7,450 nt of DNA from JANXVV01 sp038230975. Lineage in GTDB: Bacteria > Planctomycetota > Phycisphaerae > Tepidisphaerales > Tepidisphaeraceae. The stretch spans positions 1-7,450 of the forward strand of contig JBBRMF010000254.1 of NCBI GenBank assembly GCA_038230975.1. The letters run 5' to 3'. The notes under the pieces were generated by a model that worked only from the letters and a program-made list of their open reading frames with translations, did not search any database and was not told where the DNA came from. The position numbers and the translations under genes are program-made. Shown in pieces: positions 1 to 6,412 of this stretch; positions within the stretch are counted from its first letter, which is position 1; every line of letters begins with the position of its first letter.

Positions 1-123
1 GATTATTCCGGCAGAATTTTGTGGCATACGCCTAAAATCGACTGTCTGACAGCAATCATTGCGGAAACCTTCATCACATTGAATCCTCATTCTCTGCTCA
101 GTTGAGCCGGTTTTGTGCTTAAG

Positions 124-204
124 CGAATGGCATTCGGGTCGCAAGTAGATTTATTTCCTTGCTGATTCGATCCGAGTACGGATCGATATCGCGGGGTACC
201 GCGA
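124..204. repeat. Three further hairpins downstream of rtcB
   Basis: The hairpins are CGAAT/ATTCG with a 3-base loop (124-136), TCGATCCG/CGGATCGA with loop AGTA (167-186), and TCGCGG/CCGCGA with loop GGTA (189-204). They lie side by side with the 206-228 palindrome. No T-run follows them on the minus strand, so they are not a standard intrinsic terminator, though they could stop transcription or protect the mRNA 3' end. Confidence 0.5.
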
Positions 205-205
205 A

Positions 206-228
206 CATGGGCAGGATGCCCATGCCAC
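206..228 (-). repeat. Second REP-like palindrome, GTGG plus CATGGGCA/TGCCCATG stem
   Basis: A perfect 8-bp stem, CATGGGCA (206-213) with TGCCCATG (217-224) and a 3-base loop, has GTGG directly 5' of it on the minus strand (228-225). It starts 13 bases after the rtcB stop codon. Similar GTGGCA-GGGCA palindromes are, from memory, frequent in planctomycete genomes. Confidence 0.65.
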
Positions 229-241
229 TTTGATTCGTCAA

Positions 242-1633
242 TCAGTCCTCGGGTTTTTCACCGGCGTCGGCCATCTTGACGATTTTCGGATCGAAGCGAG
301 CGATGACGTTGACGAGGTCGGCTTGGCCTTTCATGACATTGTGGATGTCTTTGTAGGCGCCGGGGGCTTCGTCGATGCCGGCTGACAAAAGCTGCACGCC
401 GGCATCTTCGAGCATTTTTTTGAAGTGGGCCCAGCGGAACTTTTCGCGGGCGGCGGTGCGGCTCATCATCCGTCCTGCGCCATGGCTTGCGCTATTCAAT
501 GAGCTTTCGCTTCCTCTGCCGCGCACGACGAAACCGGGGGTGGCCATCGAGCCGGGGATCATTCCAAGGACGCCTTTCCCGGCGGGTGTGGCCCCTTTGC
601 GATGAACGATCAGCGGGCGACCTCCGTGCGTTTCTTTCCAGGCGAAGTTGTGGTGGTTCTCAACGCCGGCGACGACCTTGGCACCGGCGGCTTTGATGAT
701 GCGCTGATGAATCAGTGCGTGGTTGGCGGAGGCATATTCGCCCATGAGGTTCATGGCGTGCCAATACTCTGCGCCGGCTTGTGAATTCAAGTCAAGCCAT
801 GCCAATCGCCGCAATTCCGGGGGGAGTTCGGGGTGCTGCTCCATGGCGAGCTTTGAATAATAATCCGCGATTGTGGCCCCGGTTCCGCGGCTGCCGCTGT
901 GACTGAGCAATGCAAGATATCGGCCGGCGTCAAGCCCTAATTCCGGTTCATCCAGGGTAATAGTACCAAATTCAACGAAATGGTTTCCGCTGCCGCTTGT
1001 ACCGAGTTGATGTCTGGCTTTTTCGAACAGCTTGGCCGTCAACGGGCCGGATTTCCAGTCGGAATCCAACACATCATGTTGCAGCGGGGATTTGAATTCC
1101 GCGCCGACGCCAAACTTGGTCTCGCGCTGTAATACTTTGGCCAGAAGATCGCGCATGCCTTCCAACCGCTGGGCGGGGATGTCGAGGATCGACAGTTTCA
1201 TTCGACAGGCGATATCGACCCCGACGGCATACGGAATCACCGCGTTTTCGGTCGCAAGTACGCCACCGATGGGAAGGCCGTAACCCTGATGTGCATCGGG
1301 CATCAACGCGCCGGCCACGGCCACTGGAAGGCGCACGGCGTTTTTCATCTGCTCGAGCGCGCCTGCTTCCAATCCCTCACCCCAGATTTGATACGGGGCG
1401 GGTACGGGTCGTTCTTCATAAGTAGAACGCTGGGCCGTGTGCGTGATGAGCGATTGGGCGATTGGAGCCCAGTGCGGGTGATCGATAAAGGCGAGAGGAT
1501 CGGCGAGAAGCGATGTCAGATCACGAATGATCGTTTCCTGATCGAGTCCTTTTGCACCGGCGATTGCTTTGATCGCCTCGCCGATGACCGGGCCGGGTTG
1601 GAATCCGAGGTTGAGAAGATCACGCGGTTTCAT
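242..1633 (-). CDS. rtcB: RtcB-family RNA ligase (tRNA-splicing/RNA-repair ligase), divergent subtype
   Basis: RtcB enzymes join RNA 2',3'-cyclic phosphate or 3'-phosphate ends to 5'-OH ends using GTP and Mn2+, in the cytoplasm, for RNA repair or splicing. The 463-residue product carries the family motifs in order: MPDAHQGYGLPIGG (111-124), VGVDIACRM (137-145, metal-ligand Asp140 and Cys143), GTSGSGNHFVEFG (211-223, His218), HSGSRG (245-250), ENHHN (325-329), VHRKGATPA (343-351), IPGSM (359-363) and SASHGAGR (381-388). His384 is the expected guanylylated nucleophile. A DEAPGAYKDI block (421-430) precedes a C-terminus ending IVKMADAGEKPED rather than the usual terminal KG. Canonical enzymes read DIGCGM where this one has DIACRM, so it belongs to a divergent RtcB branch. 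About 70 N-terminal residues lie outside the usual core. The start is 6 bases past the DUF4058 stop with no clear Shine-Dalgarno sequence, which suggests translational coupling. It is the last gene of the mrp operon. Confidence 0.95.
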   Translation of the reverse strand: MKPRDLLNLGFQPGPVIGEAIKAIAGAKGLDQETIIRDLTSLLADPLAFIDHPHWAPIAQSLITHTAQRSTYEERPVPAPYQIWGEGLEAGALEQMKNAVRLPVAVAGALMPDAHQGYGLPIGGVLATENAVIPYAVGVDIACRMKLSILDIPAQRLEGMRDLLAKVLQRETKFGVGAEFKSPLQHDVLDSDWKSGPLTAKLFEKARHQLGTSGSGNHFVEFGTITLDEPELGLDAGRYLALLSHSGSRGTGATIADYYSKLAMEQHPELPPELRRLAWLDLNSQAGAEYWHAMNLMGEYASANHALIHQRIIKAAGAKVVAGVENHHNFAWKETHGGRPLIVHRKGATPAGKGVLGMIPGSMATPGFVVRGRGSESSLNSASHGAGRMMSRTAAREKFRWAHFKKMLEDAGVQLLSAGIDEAPGAYKDIHNVMKGQADLVNVIARFDPKIVKMADAGEKPED

Positions 1634-1639
1634 GGGGTT

Positions 1640-2448
1640 TTAGCGTTTTTGGATCAGATCCGCCGCCCAGGCCGTGTCTTCGGTGGAAAGCGGTGGATCG
1701 AGCGGCTGGCCGTAGTCGATGTCATCGTGACGACCTTTGAGATACGCCTGGTTGATGAGCGATTGCAAATCAAGAAGAACGTCTTGGTCAGACGGCCGCA
1801 GCGGAATTCGAATGGTCGGTAAACGCAAGCGCAATGGCGCAGGGTAATATTCGAGTTGGTGAGGCTTGGAGGTTCGAAACAGACAGGCGTGATACGTCGC
1901 TCTAACTTTCGCGGGGATACGATCCGGACCTGCCAACGTGACGTGACGTGACGTCCGGTCCGGAGCAGATCAATTTCGACGATGTTCTCGCCAGCTTTAA
2001 TTGTTTCAGACCGCTTGCGCAAATAGTCTTTCCGACCCGGGCCGGGACGTTTATTCGACCGGCTCACAAATTCCAGCGTGGTGACGACACGCCCGCCGGA
2101 ATTGATATCGATGATCTCCAGATACGACTCCGTCGTCTCGGCATCCGGGAGTTGGATGATGATCGGCTCGACGGTTAACGCCGAGTTGGCGCGGGTTTGT
2201 CCGGCTTCCTGTCGGGTTGCGGGAATCTCGTAGACGTGAACATCGGGTGAAAACCCGCGCCTTGGAAAAGGGAGAATCTCGTCGGTTGATTCAATGAAAT
2301 CCCGCTCCTGCATTCGCGCGCGGAGATCTTCAGGTAGCTGGTCCTGTAATGAGTCGCGTGCGTAAGTCGACAAGGCCGCATGAACGTCACCCCAACGACG
2401 CTCCAGATACGGATTCATGCCTGGGAAAGGATTTTCTCGCGAGGTCAT
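1640..2448 (-). pseudogene. DUF4058 family protein, disrupted by a 5-bp repeat frameshift
   Basis: DUF4058 proteins are about 250-270 residues, of unknown function, and common in planctomycetes, cyanobacteria and Chloroflexi. The N-terminal part (MTSRENPFPGMNPYLERRW) shows the typical PFPGM.PYLE opening, followed by TTLEFVSRSNKRPGPGRKDY (123-142) and NIVEIDLLR (155-163). After Thr169 the reading frame is lost. The conserved C-terminal half continues in another frame over 1640-1936, with LPTIRIPLRPSDQDVLLDLQ and a YGQPLDPPLSTEDTAWA end. The break lies in ACGTG repeated 3.8 times at 1936-1954. Deleting one 5-base unit joins the halves as ...RTGRHVT-LAGPDRIPAK... and gives 267 residues, the normal family length. 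As written, the start frame runs to a TGA at 1654-1656, making 264 residues with a nonsense tail of about 95 residues. The gene starts 2 bases after the mrp stop. It could be a pseudogene, a phase-variable gene or an assembly error. Confidence 0.85.
1936..1954. repeat. Pentanucleotide tandem repeat ACGTG x3.8 inside the DUF4058 gene
   Basis: The plus strand reads ACGTG three times followed by ACGT; on the coding strand this is CGTCA units. The unit length is not a multiple of three, so each gain or loss shifts the reading frame. One unit fewer restores the full DUF4058 frame. Confidence 0.95.
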
Positions 2449-2450
2449 AT

Positions 2451-3494
2451 TTAACTCACATTCAACACCGGTTGAGGTGTGCTCAAGTTTCGCACGCTCA
2501 CCTGGCCGGCGAGAGTCTGCACGATGTGTTCGAGTTCTTCGCGCAGCTTGGGGTTGCCGGTGAAGTTGGCGGTGGGATTGCCGGCATCGCTGTTGATGCG
2601 CAGTTCTTTGTGTTGCTCGATGGCACCGAGGAACGGGAGATTAAGGCGTTGGGCGGCCATCTCCGCGCCACCGCTGCCGAACAAATCACCGCGCATGTTT
2701 TCGACGACGCCGAGGATGGGCGCGCCTAACTGCTGGAACATCTTGGCGGCGCGGATGGCATCATCAAGCGCCACTTGTTGCGGCGTGGCGACAATCACCG
2801 CGCCGGTGATCGGCAACAACTGGCAGAGTGTGAGTGATACGTCGCCGGTGCCGGGAGGCAGATCGACGACCAGATAATCCAGATCGGGCCATTCGGTGTT
2901 GTCGGCAAAGAGCTGCTTGAATGCGCCGTGGGCCATCGGGCCGCGCCAGATCAGTGGTTTTTCAGGCTCGACCAGCACACCGATTGAAATGCAGTGGATG
3001 CCGTGGAGATGGAACGGGATGATTTTGTTGCCGCGCACGTTGGGGGCCATTCCCTTGAGGCCAAGCATGGTGGGCATGGAAGGGCCGTAGATATCGCCGT
3101 CCATCAGACCGACCTGCGCACCGGCACGAGCGAGCCCTACGGCGAGATTCAGCGCAACGGTTGATTTCCCGACACCGCCCTTCCCAGCGCCGACGGCGAT
3201 CACATTCTTCACCTGCGGCAACAGATCATTGCGCGGTTGCATCGGCCCTTTGGTGTTCGCGGTGAAATTCACATTCACCACTTCCGCGCCAATTTTCCGC
3301 AGTGCATTGGTCACGTCTTTTTGAATGACGTCTTTCAGCGGACAGGCGGGTGTGGTCAATTCAATTTGCACGTCGACGCGGGAGCCGTCGACTTTTACGT
3401 CTTTGACCATGTTCAAAGTGACGAGATCTTTGAATAATTCCGGATCCTGTACGGTTTTCAGGGCAGCCATTACGGTTTCGCGATCAAGAGGCAT
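2451..3494 (-). CDS. mrp: Mrp/NBP35-family P-loop ATPase (Fe-S cluster carrier type) lacking the CxxC motif
   Basis: Mrp/ApbC proteins are cytoplasmic P-loop ATPases of the MinD/ParA class that carry and deliver Fe-S clusters. The 347-residue product has an N-terminal MIP18/DUF59-type domain (about 1-75) with TPACPLKD (48-55, Cys51). An ATPase domain follows, with a deviant Walker A GAGKGGVGKST (102-112; signature Lys105, P-loop Lys110), MDGDIYGPSMP (131-141), WRGPM (183-187) and DLPPGTGD (211-218). In most relatives ENM is followed by a short loop holding a CxxC that binds the cluster at the dimer interface. Here VENMRGDLFGSGGAE (264-278) skips that loop. The only cysteines are 51, 168 and 224, so classical cluster bridging seems absent. 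The start at 3494 is supported by an AAAGGAAA Shine-Dalgarno sequence (3497-3504) and a TATAAT box further upstream. It is the first gene of the operon with DUF4058 and rtcB. Confidence 0.95.
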   Translation of the reverse strand: MPLDRETVMAALKTVQDPELFKDLVTLNMVKDVKVDGSRVDVQIELTTPACPLKDVIQKDVTNALRKIGAEVVNVNFTANTKGPMQPRNDLLPQVKNVIAVGAGKGGVGKSTVALNLAVGLARAGAQVGLMDGDIYGPSMPTMLGLKGMAPNVRGNKIIPFHLHGIHCISIGVLVEPEKPLIWRGPMAHGAFKQLFADNTEWPDLDYLVVDLPPGTGDVSLTLCQLLPITGAVIVATPQQVALDDAIRAAKMFQQLGAPILGVVENMRGDLFGSGGAEMAAQRLNLPFLGAIEQHKELRINSDAGNPTANFTGNPKLREELEHIVQTLAGQVSVRNLSTPQPVLNVS

Positions 3495-3496
3495 AA

Positions 3497-3504
3497 TTTC
3501 CTTT
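3497..3504 (-). promoter_or_regulatory. Shine-Dalgarno site of mrp
   Basis: The minus strand reads AAAGGAAATT directly before the ATG at 3494-3492. It is the clearest ribosome-binding site in the window, and it fixes the mrp start. Confidence 0.7.
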
Positions 3505-3524
3505 GTTGAGAGTCAGAGAGAATG

Positions 3525-3552
3525 ATTATACGCTTTTCGAGTGCCCCTCGAA
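3525..3552 (-). promoter_or_regulatory. Candidate sigma70-type promoter for mrp-DUF4058-rtcB
   Basis: On the minus strand a perfect TATAAT (3530-3525) lies 30 bases before the mrp ATG, giving a leader of about 23 bases. A weak -35 candidate, TTCGAG (3552-3547), stands 16 bases upstream and matches the consensus poorly. The call rests on the -10 box, the spacing to the Shine-Dalgarno site and the position in the divergent mrp/cls intergenic region. Confidence 0.45.
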
Positions 3553-3591
3553 GGGATGCGAAACGGATTCCGAAATATTTAGTGGTATGGG

Positions 3592-5070
3592 ATGTCGGAT
3601 CGGGCCGAATCACAGGGCAGTTTGGTGCGCCGGTCAAATTGGAACGAGGAAATGTCATTGGCAACAACCGACACGAGCGATATCACTGATTTGACGCTGG
3701 CGGCCCGACTCAAACGGCGGCGATATGAACGTCGCGCGGCTCGATGGAAGCGACGGCAGGCTCGGCTTGATCGACGTCATCCACCGCGAAAAAACAGGCT
3801 GGGTGAAGCTGGCACCGCCACCGGAGGCTGCATCGATATTGGATGCATTGATGCCGGATGGACCGCCCCGCCGCCGGTCGAATTATCCGATGGCACGACG
3901 GTTCGGCTATTCAAGGATGGCCAGGGCCTGACCGCGGCGTTGGAAGGCATTAAGGCAGCGAAGGAGCAAATCTGCCTTGAGGCGTACATTTTTCACAGCG
4001 ATGATACCGGTCGAGCCTTCGCCGATGCACTGGCCGAGAGGGCACAAAATGGAGTGCGCGTTTTCGTGATGTACGATTCATTTGGATCCTTCGAAAGTGA
4101 TCCGGCGATGTTTCAAAAGATGCGCGAAAGCGGCGTCCGTCTGGCGGAATTTCATCCGATTCGCCCGTGGGATTGCAAGCATTCATGGCGGCCATTGAAT
4201 CGGGATCATCGCAAACTATTGGTGATCGACAATCACATCGCGGGGATCGGTGGATTGAATGTGGGATCGGAATATGGATCAGGATTTTTGACGCCTCGCG
4301 CTCGCCGCGCCGAAATATGGCGAGACAACGCGATCAGCATCGTCGGCCCGGGTGCCACAGCCTTTGCGGACTGCTTTGCGAGGACCTGGAGCTACGCGCA
4401 CCGGGGTGGATTGATTCGCGCCGCGGAGACCATTCATTGCATCGACCTTGGCCAAATCGCGCGTGTAACGGCCACCCGCGAGCCGCAACGGATTCCTAAA
4501 CCGGGGATGCGCGATCCACAACTTTTGGGCGAGCTGGCTTTGCTGGCGTCAGTCCCTGCGGCCAAAAGCCCGCTCGTGCCGTTCCTGCAAACGCTCGTGC
4601 GAAAGGCACGGCATACGCTTGATCTGACAATCGCCTATTTCGCGCCTTCGGATTTGCTGATCGACGAATTCCTTCACGCCGCGCGCCGTGGCGTGCATGT
4701 GAGGTTGATGCTCTCCGGACTCAGCGATGTCCCGGCGGTTCGCATGGCGGCTCATGCGTTTTATGAATCACTGCTGGCAGTGGGGGTTGAAATCTTTGAA
4801 CGGCAAGGGGCCGTGCTGCATGCCAAGACACTGGTAATTGATGAAGAAATTTCCGTGCTGGGTTCGACGAACCTGGACTATCGCAGCATCGAGTTTAACT
4901 GCGAACTTTCGGCGGTGATTCGCAATCGTGAATTTGGCAAACAGATGACCGGGCTATTTCAGCATGACATCGGGTACGCACAGAAATTTGAGTTGGCCCA
5001 ATGGCGGAGAAGACCGTTGCGCGATCGGGTAATTCAGTGGGCAGCGAGCCGGGCGAGATACTTGTTGTAA
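3592..5070 (+). CDS. cls: Cardiolipin synthase / phospholipase D-family protein (two HKD motifs)
   Basis: Bacterial Cls enzymes condense phosphatidylglycerol (with a second PG, or PE in ClsC) into cardiolipin at the inner membrane. The 492-residue frame has two PLD domains. HKD1 is DHRKLLVID followed by GIGGLNVGSEY (His206, Lys208, Asp213). HKD2 is LHAKTLVID followed by GSTNLDYRS (His410, Lys412, Asp417). The C-terminus WRRRPLRDRV...RARYLL is typical of ClsB-like enzymes. There are no N-terminal transmembrane helices; instead a very Arg/Lys-rich stretch (about 39-69) may bind the membrane surface. The start is uncertain. ATG 3592 gives the longest frame, and ATG 3652 has GAGGA (3646-3650) only 1 base upstream. 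TTG 3658 lies an ideal 7 bases after the same GAGGA and would give 470 residues. It is transcribed divergently from mrp. Its exact substrate cannot be read from sequence; a broader PLD-type phosphatidyltransferase is possible. Confidence 0.9.
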   Translation: MSDRAESQGSLVRRSNWNEEMSLATTDTSDITDLTLAARLKRRRYERRAARWKRRQARLDRRHPPRKNRLGEAGTATGGCIDIGCIDAGWTAPPPVELSDGTTVRLFKDGQGLTAALEGIKAAKEQICLEAYIFHSDDTGRAFADALAERAQNGVRVFVMYDSFGSFESDPAMFQKMRESGVRLAEFHPIRPWDCKHSWRPLNRDHRKLLVIDNHIAGIGGLNVGSEYGSGFLTPRARRAEIWRDNAISIVGPGATAFADCFARTWSYAHRGGLIRAAETIHCIDLGQIARVTATREPQRIPKPGMRDPQLLGELALLASVPAAKSPLVPFLQTLVRKARHTLDLTIAYFAPSDLLIDEFLHAARRGVHVRLMLSGLSDVPAVRMAAHAFYESLLAVGVEIFERQGAVLHAKTLVIDEEISVLGSTNLDYRSIEFNCELSAVIRNREFGKQMTGLFQHDIGYAQKFELAQWRRRPLRDRVIQWAASRARYLL

Positions 5071-5094
5071 ACCTGTATTCCCTTGCAGGGGGAT

Positions 5095-5122
5095 GGTCCG
5101 CAGGAGTATCTGCGGACCCAAC
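5095..5122 (-). repeat. REP-like palindrome, copy A
   Basis: The stem is GGTCCGCAG (5095-5103) with CTGCGGACC (5110-5118), a 6-base loop, and GTTG (minus strand, 5122-5119) flanking it. It starts 24 bases after the cls stop codon. An outer CCTGT/ACAGG pairing (5072-5076 with 5121-5125) could extend the structure. Homology with copy C reaches beyond the hairpin (G-run, then ATGGTCC on one side; ACAGGA on the other). Confidence 0.85.
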
Positions 5123-5126
5123 AGGA

Positions 5127-5310
5127 CTCGCTAGACCGTAAACCAAAGTCGGTGGATTATTTGGAAAAAAAGATCCTCAGCGCTGATGTCGCCCGCCGGA
5201 GCGCATACTCGGTTGATTCCCATCAATCGTCCAGATTCGATAGTCTTGATGCTATGCACCGACAGAAATTCCAGACGACAAGATCTTCGTTATAGCGGCC
5301 GTGCGTAAGT
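5127..5310. other. Convergent intergenic stretch with no gene
   Basis: This lies between cls (plus) and the lipoprotein gene (minus). A small plus-strand frame (5083-5295) overlaps the palindrome and looks random in composition. The only structure seen is a GCGCT/AGCGC inverted repeat beside a 7-base T-run, listed separately. Confidence 0.6.
5165..5204 (-). terminator. Weak candidate terminator of the lipoprotein gene
   Basis: Read on the minus strand, GCGCT (5204-5200) can pair with AGCGC (5184-5180). After 8 more bases comes TTTTTTT (5171-5165). The stem is short, its loop long and the spacing to the T-run imperfect. It begins about 107 bases past the lipoprotein stop. Confidence 0.25.
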
Positions 5311-6012
5311 TCACTTGCTGCTTCGGCGTTCTGCATACACGTCGATCCCGGACAATCGCATGTCTGACGGACTTTGCCCCTCATCTGGTAGCGGAAAGTG
5401 AAAGCGCAAAGTAACTTCCCATCCCTGATGGACGTCCAGATCAGCGGTTAGCATCAAAATGTTGCCCTCATGGGTTAACAACCTTCGACTATTGAAAATC
5501 GTTCCCACTTCTCGAAGAGTCATTCCGGGATAGAGTTTTGACCGAATCAAGCTCAGGGCGGCTATTCTTTTCTTGACTGGGTCCCACGTTATCGAATTCC
5601 AATCAACCTGCTGGGTGGTGCTCAGGTTGGCCGGGGTACGATTCTGCTTAGATAAGCCAAAAGTTAACGCATGGACGGTCCTCGGAGTGGAACCCTGGGG
5701 TGTATTCTCGGATTCCGCATAAATGAGCCATTGGGTCCATAAATCGGATGGCGTTTGGATTAAAGCAAATGCGACTTCTTCAGTCAGGTATCCTGTCGCT
5801 CGCTGTGTCGTTCGCTCTGTTGTAGCGTTGACCGCACCGAGATGGCTATCCAGCGAGCGCATCGTTGGCAGTTGATCAGCGTTCAGATTCATGACCCACT
5901 GCGCCGGATGTTCTAATGATTCGAGTGTGCGCGGCTCCGTTTGTACGCGCGCACAAGATACAGCGAAAAAAAGAAAACTCGCGATAGTTATAAACCTGAT
6001 TCCACTATTCAT
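5311..6012 (-). CDS. Predicted lipoprotein of unknown function
   Basis: I do not recognise the family. From ATG 6012 the product has 233 residues. It begins MNSGIRFITIASFLFFAVSC, a signal peptide with a lipobox-like AVSC and Cys20 as the likely lipidated residue, so it is probably exported and membrane anchored. The -3 residue is Ala, a weaker lipobox than the usual Leu. The mature part is soluble and mostly polar. A YPGMTLREVGTIF stretch (161-173) resembles the PGMT..EV helix of SmpA/OmlA-type (BamE-like) domains, but the rest gives no support for that family. A longer frame from TTG 6072 would bury the signal peptide behind 20 charged residues. ATG 6012 is preferred because GGAG lies 8 bases upstream. 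The DNA is AT-richer than its neighbours: 27/60 GC in both 5461-5520 and 5701-5760, against 34/60 at 601-660 in rtcB and about 46/60 at 6541-6600 in dapF. It is flanked by inverted REP-like copies. Confidence 0.75.
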   Translation of the reverse strand: MNSGIRFITIASFLFFAVSCARVQTEPRTLESLEHPAQWVMNLNADQLPTMRSLDSHLGAVNATTERTTQRATGYLTEEVAFALIQTPSDLWTQWLIYAESENTPQGSTPRTVHALTFGLSKQNRTPANLSTTQQVDWNSITWDPVKKRIAALSLIRSKLYPGMTLREVGTIFNSRRLLTHEGNILMLTADLDVHQGWEVTLRFHFPLPDEGQSPSDMRLSGIDVYAERRSSK

Positions 6013-6155
6013 TTTCCCAGCTCCGAGTTCGATTCCACGATAAAAACTGTCTTTTGCCCTGGTTTTGCCCAATGCTCCTTCTCACAAAGGATTGTGCCTC
6101 CGGCTTGATCCATCGATACCCAGTTCCCATTAGGCTGTAGCGATGCCCAGGCCAT

Positions 6156-6183
6156 GTAAGGTCCGCAGGTACTCCTGCGGACC
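6156..6183 (+). repeat. REP-like palindrome, copy B
   Basis: GTAA (6156-6159) directly precedes a perfect 10-bp stem: arm GGTCCGCAGG (6160-6169), loop TACT, arm CCTGCGGACC (6174-6183). It is inverted relative to copies A and C and lies upstream of the lipoprotein gene. Confidence 0.85.
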
Positions 6184-6380
6184 GTTCTCTCGACCCCGCA
6201 GACCCGTGCCGGTATTCTACACTATCATGCCCAACTATTGCCGCGCTTTCCGCCGAGTGGCACGTTCTTCTTTACACGCGTAGTGTTGCGAATGTGACGG
6301 CGCTTCGGGATTTCGGAGGGCTGAACGTCGAGGGCATCGAGTCGGCGTTTGGGGAATGATTGTTGTTCTGTGGGGGGAAT
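6184..6380 (+). other. Intergenic spacer between REP copies B and C, with a possible gene remnant
   Basis: No start-to-stop gene is present. A plus-strand frame open from 6141 to a TGA at 6357-6359 has no ATG. Its last 36 codons, beginning about 6252, read protein-like (AEWHVLLYTRSVANV... then ...GLNVEGIESAFGE). This could be the eroded 3' end of a lost gene, or chance. I cannot name a family. Confidence 0.25.
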
Positions 6381-6408
6381 GGTCCGCAGGAGTACCTGCG
6401 GACCCTAC
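6381..6408 (-). repeat. REP-like palindrome, copy C
   Basis: On the minus strand, GTAG (6408-6405) is followed at once by a perfect 10-bp stem with arms GGTCCGCAGG and CCTGCGGACC and loop TACT. It begins 4 bases after the dapF stop codon, so it would lie at the very 3' end of the dapF transcript. Confidence 0.9.
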
Positions 6409-6412
6409 AGGA

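Noticed and set aside
1289..1822. 177-codon plus-strand frame
   Set aside because: It lies antisense to the rtcB 5' half and the DUF4058 3' end. Both of those show family motifs on the minus strand, so this is a shadow frame.
1948..1962. GACGTCCGGTCCGGA palindromic stretch next to the pentanucleotide repeat
   Set aside because: It codes for the conserved LLRTG segment of DUF4058 and is explained by coding sequence.
2349..2729. 126-codon plus-strand frame
   Set aside because: It is antisense to the mrp 3' end and the DUF4058 start, both well supported.
5083..5295. 70-codon plus-strand frame after cls
   Set aside because: It begins inside the palindromic repeat region, has no ribosome-binding site and no recognisable protein features.
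6013..6072. Twenty-residue extension of the lipoprotein from TTG 6072
   Set aside because: An AAGGAG lies only 2 bases before the TTG, and the extension would put charged residues ahead of the signal peptide. ATG 6012 has better spacing and leaves a clean signal peptide.
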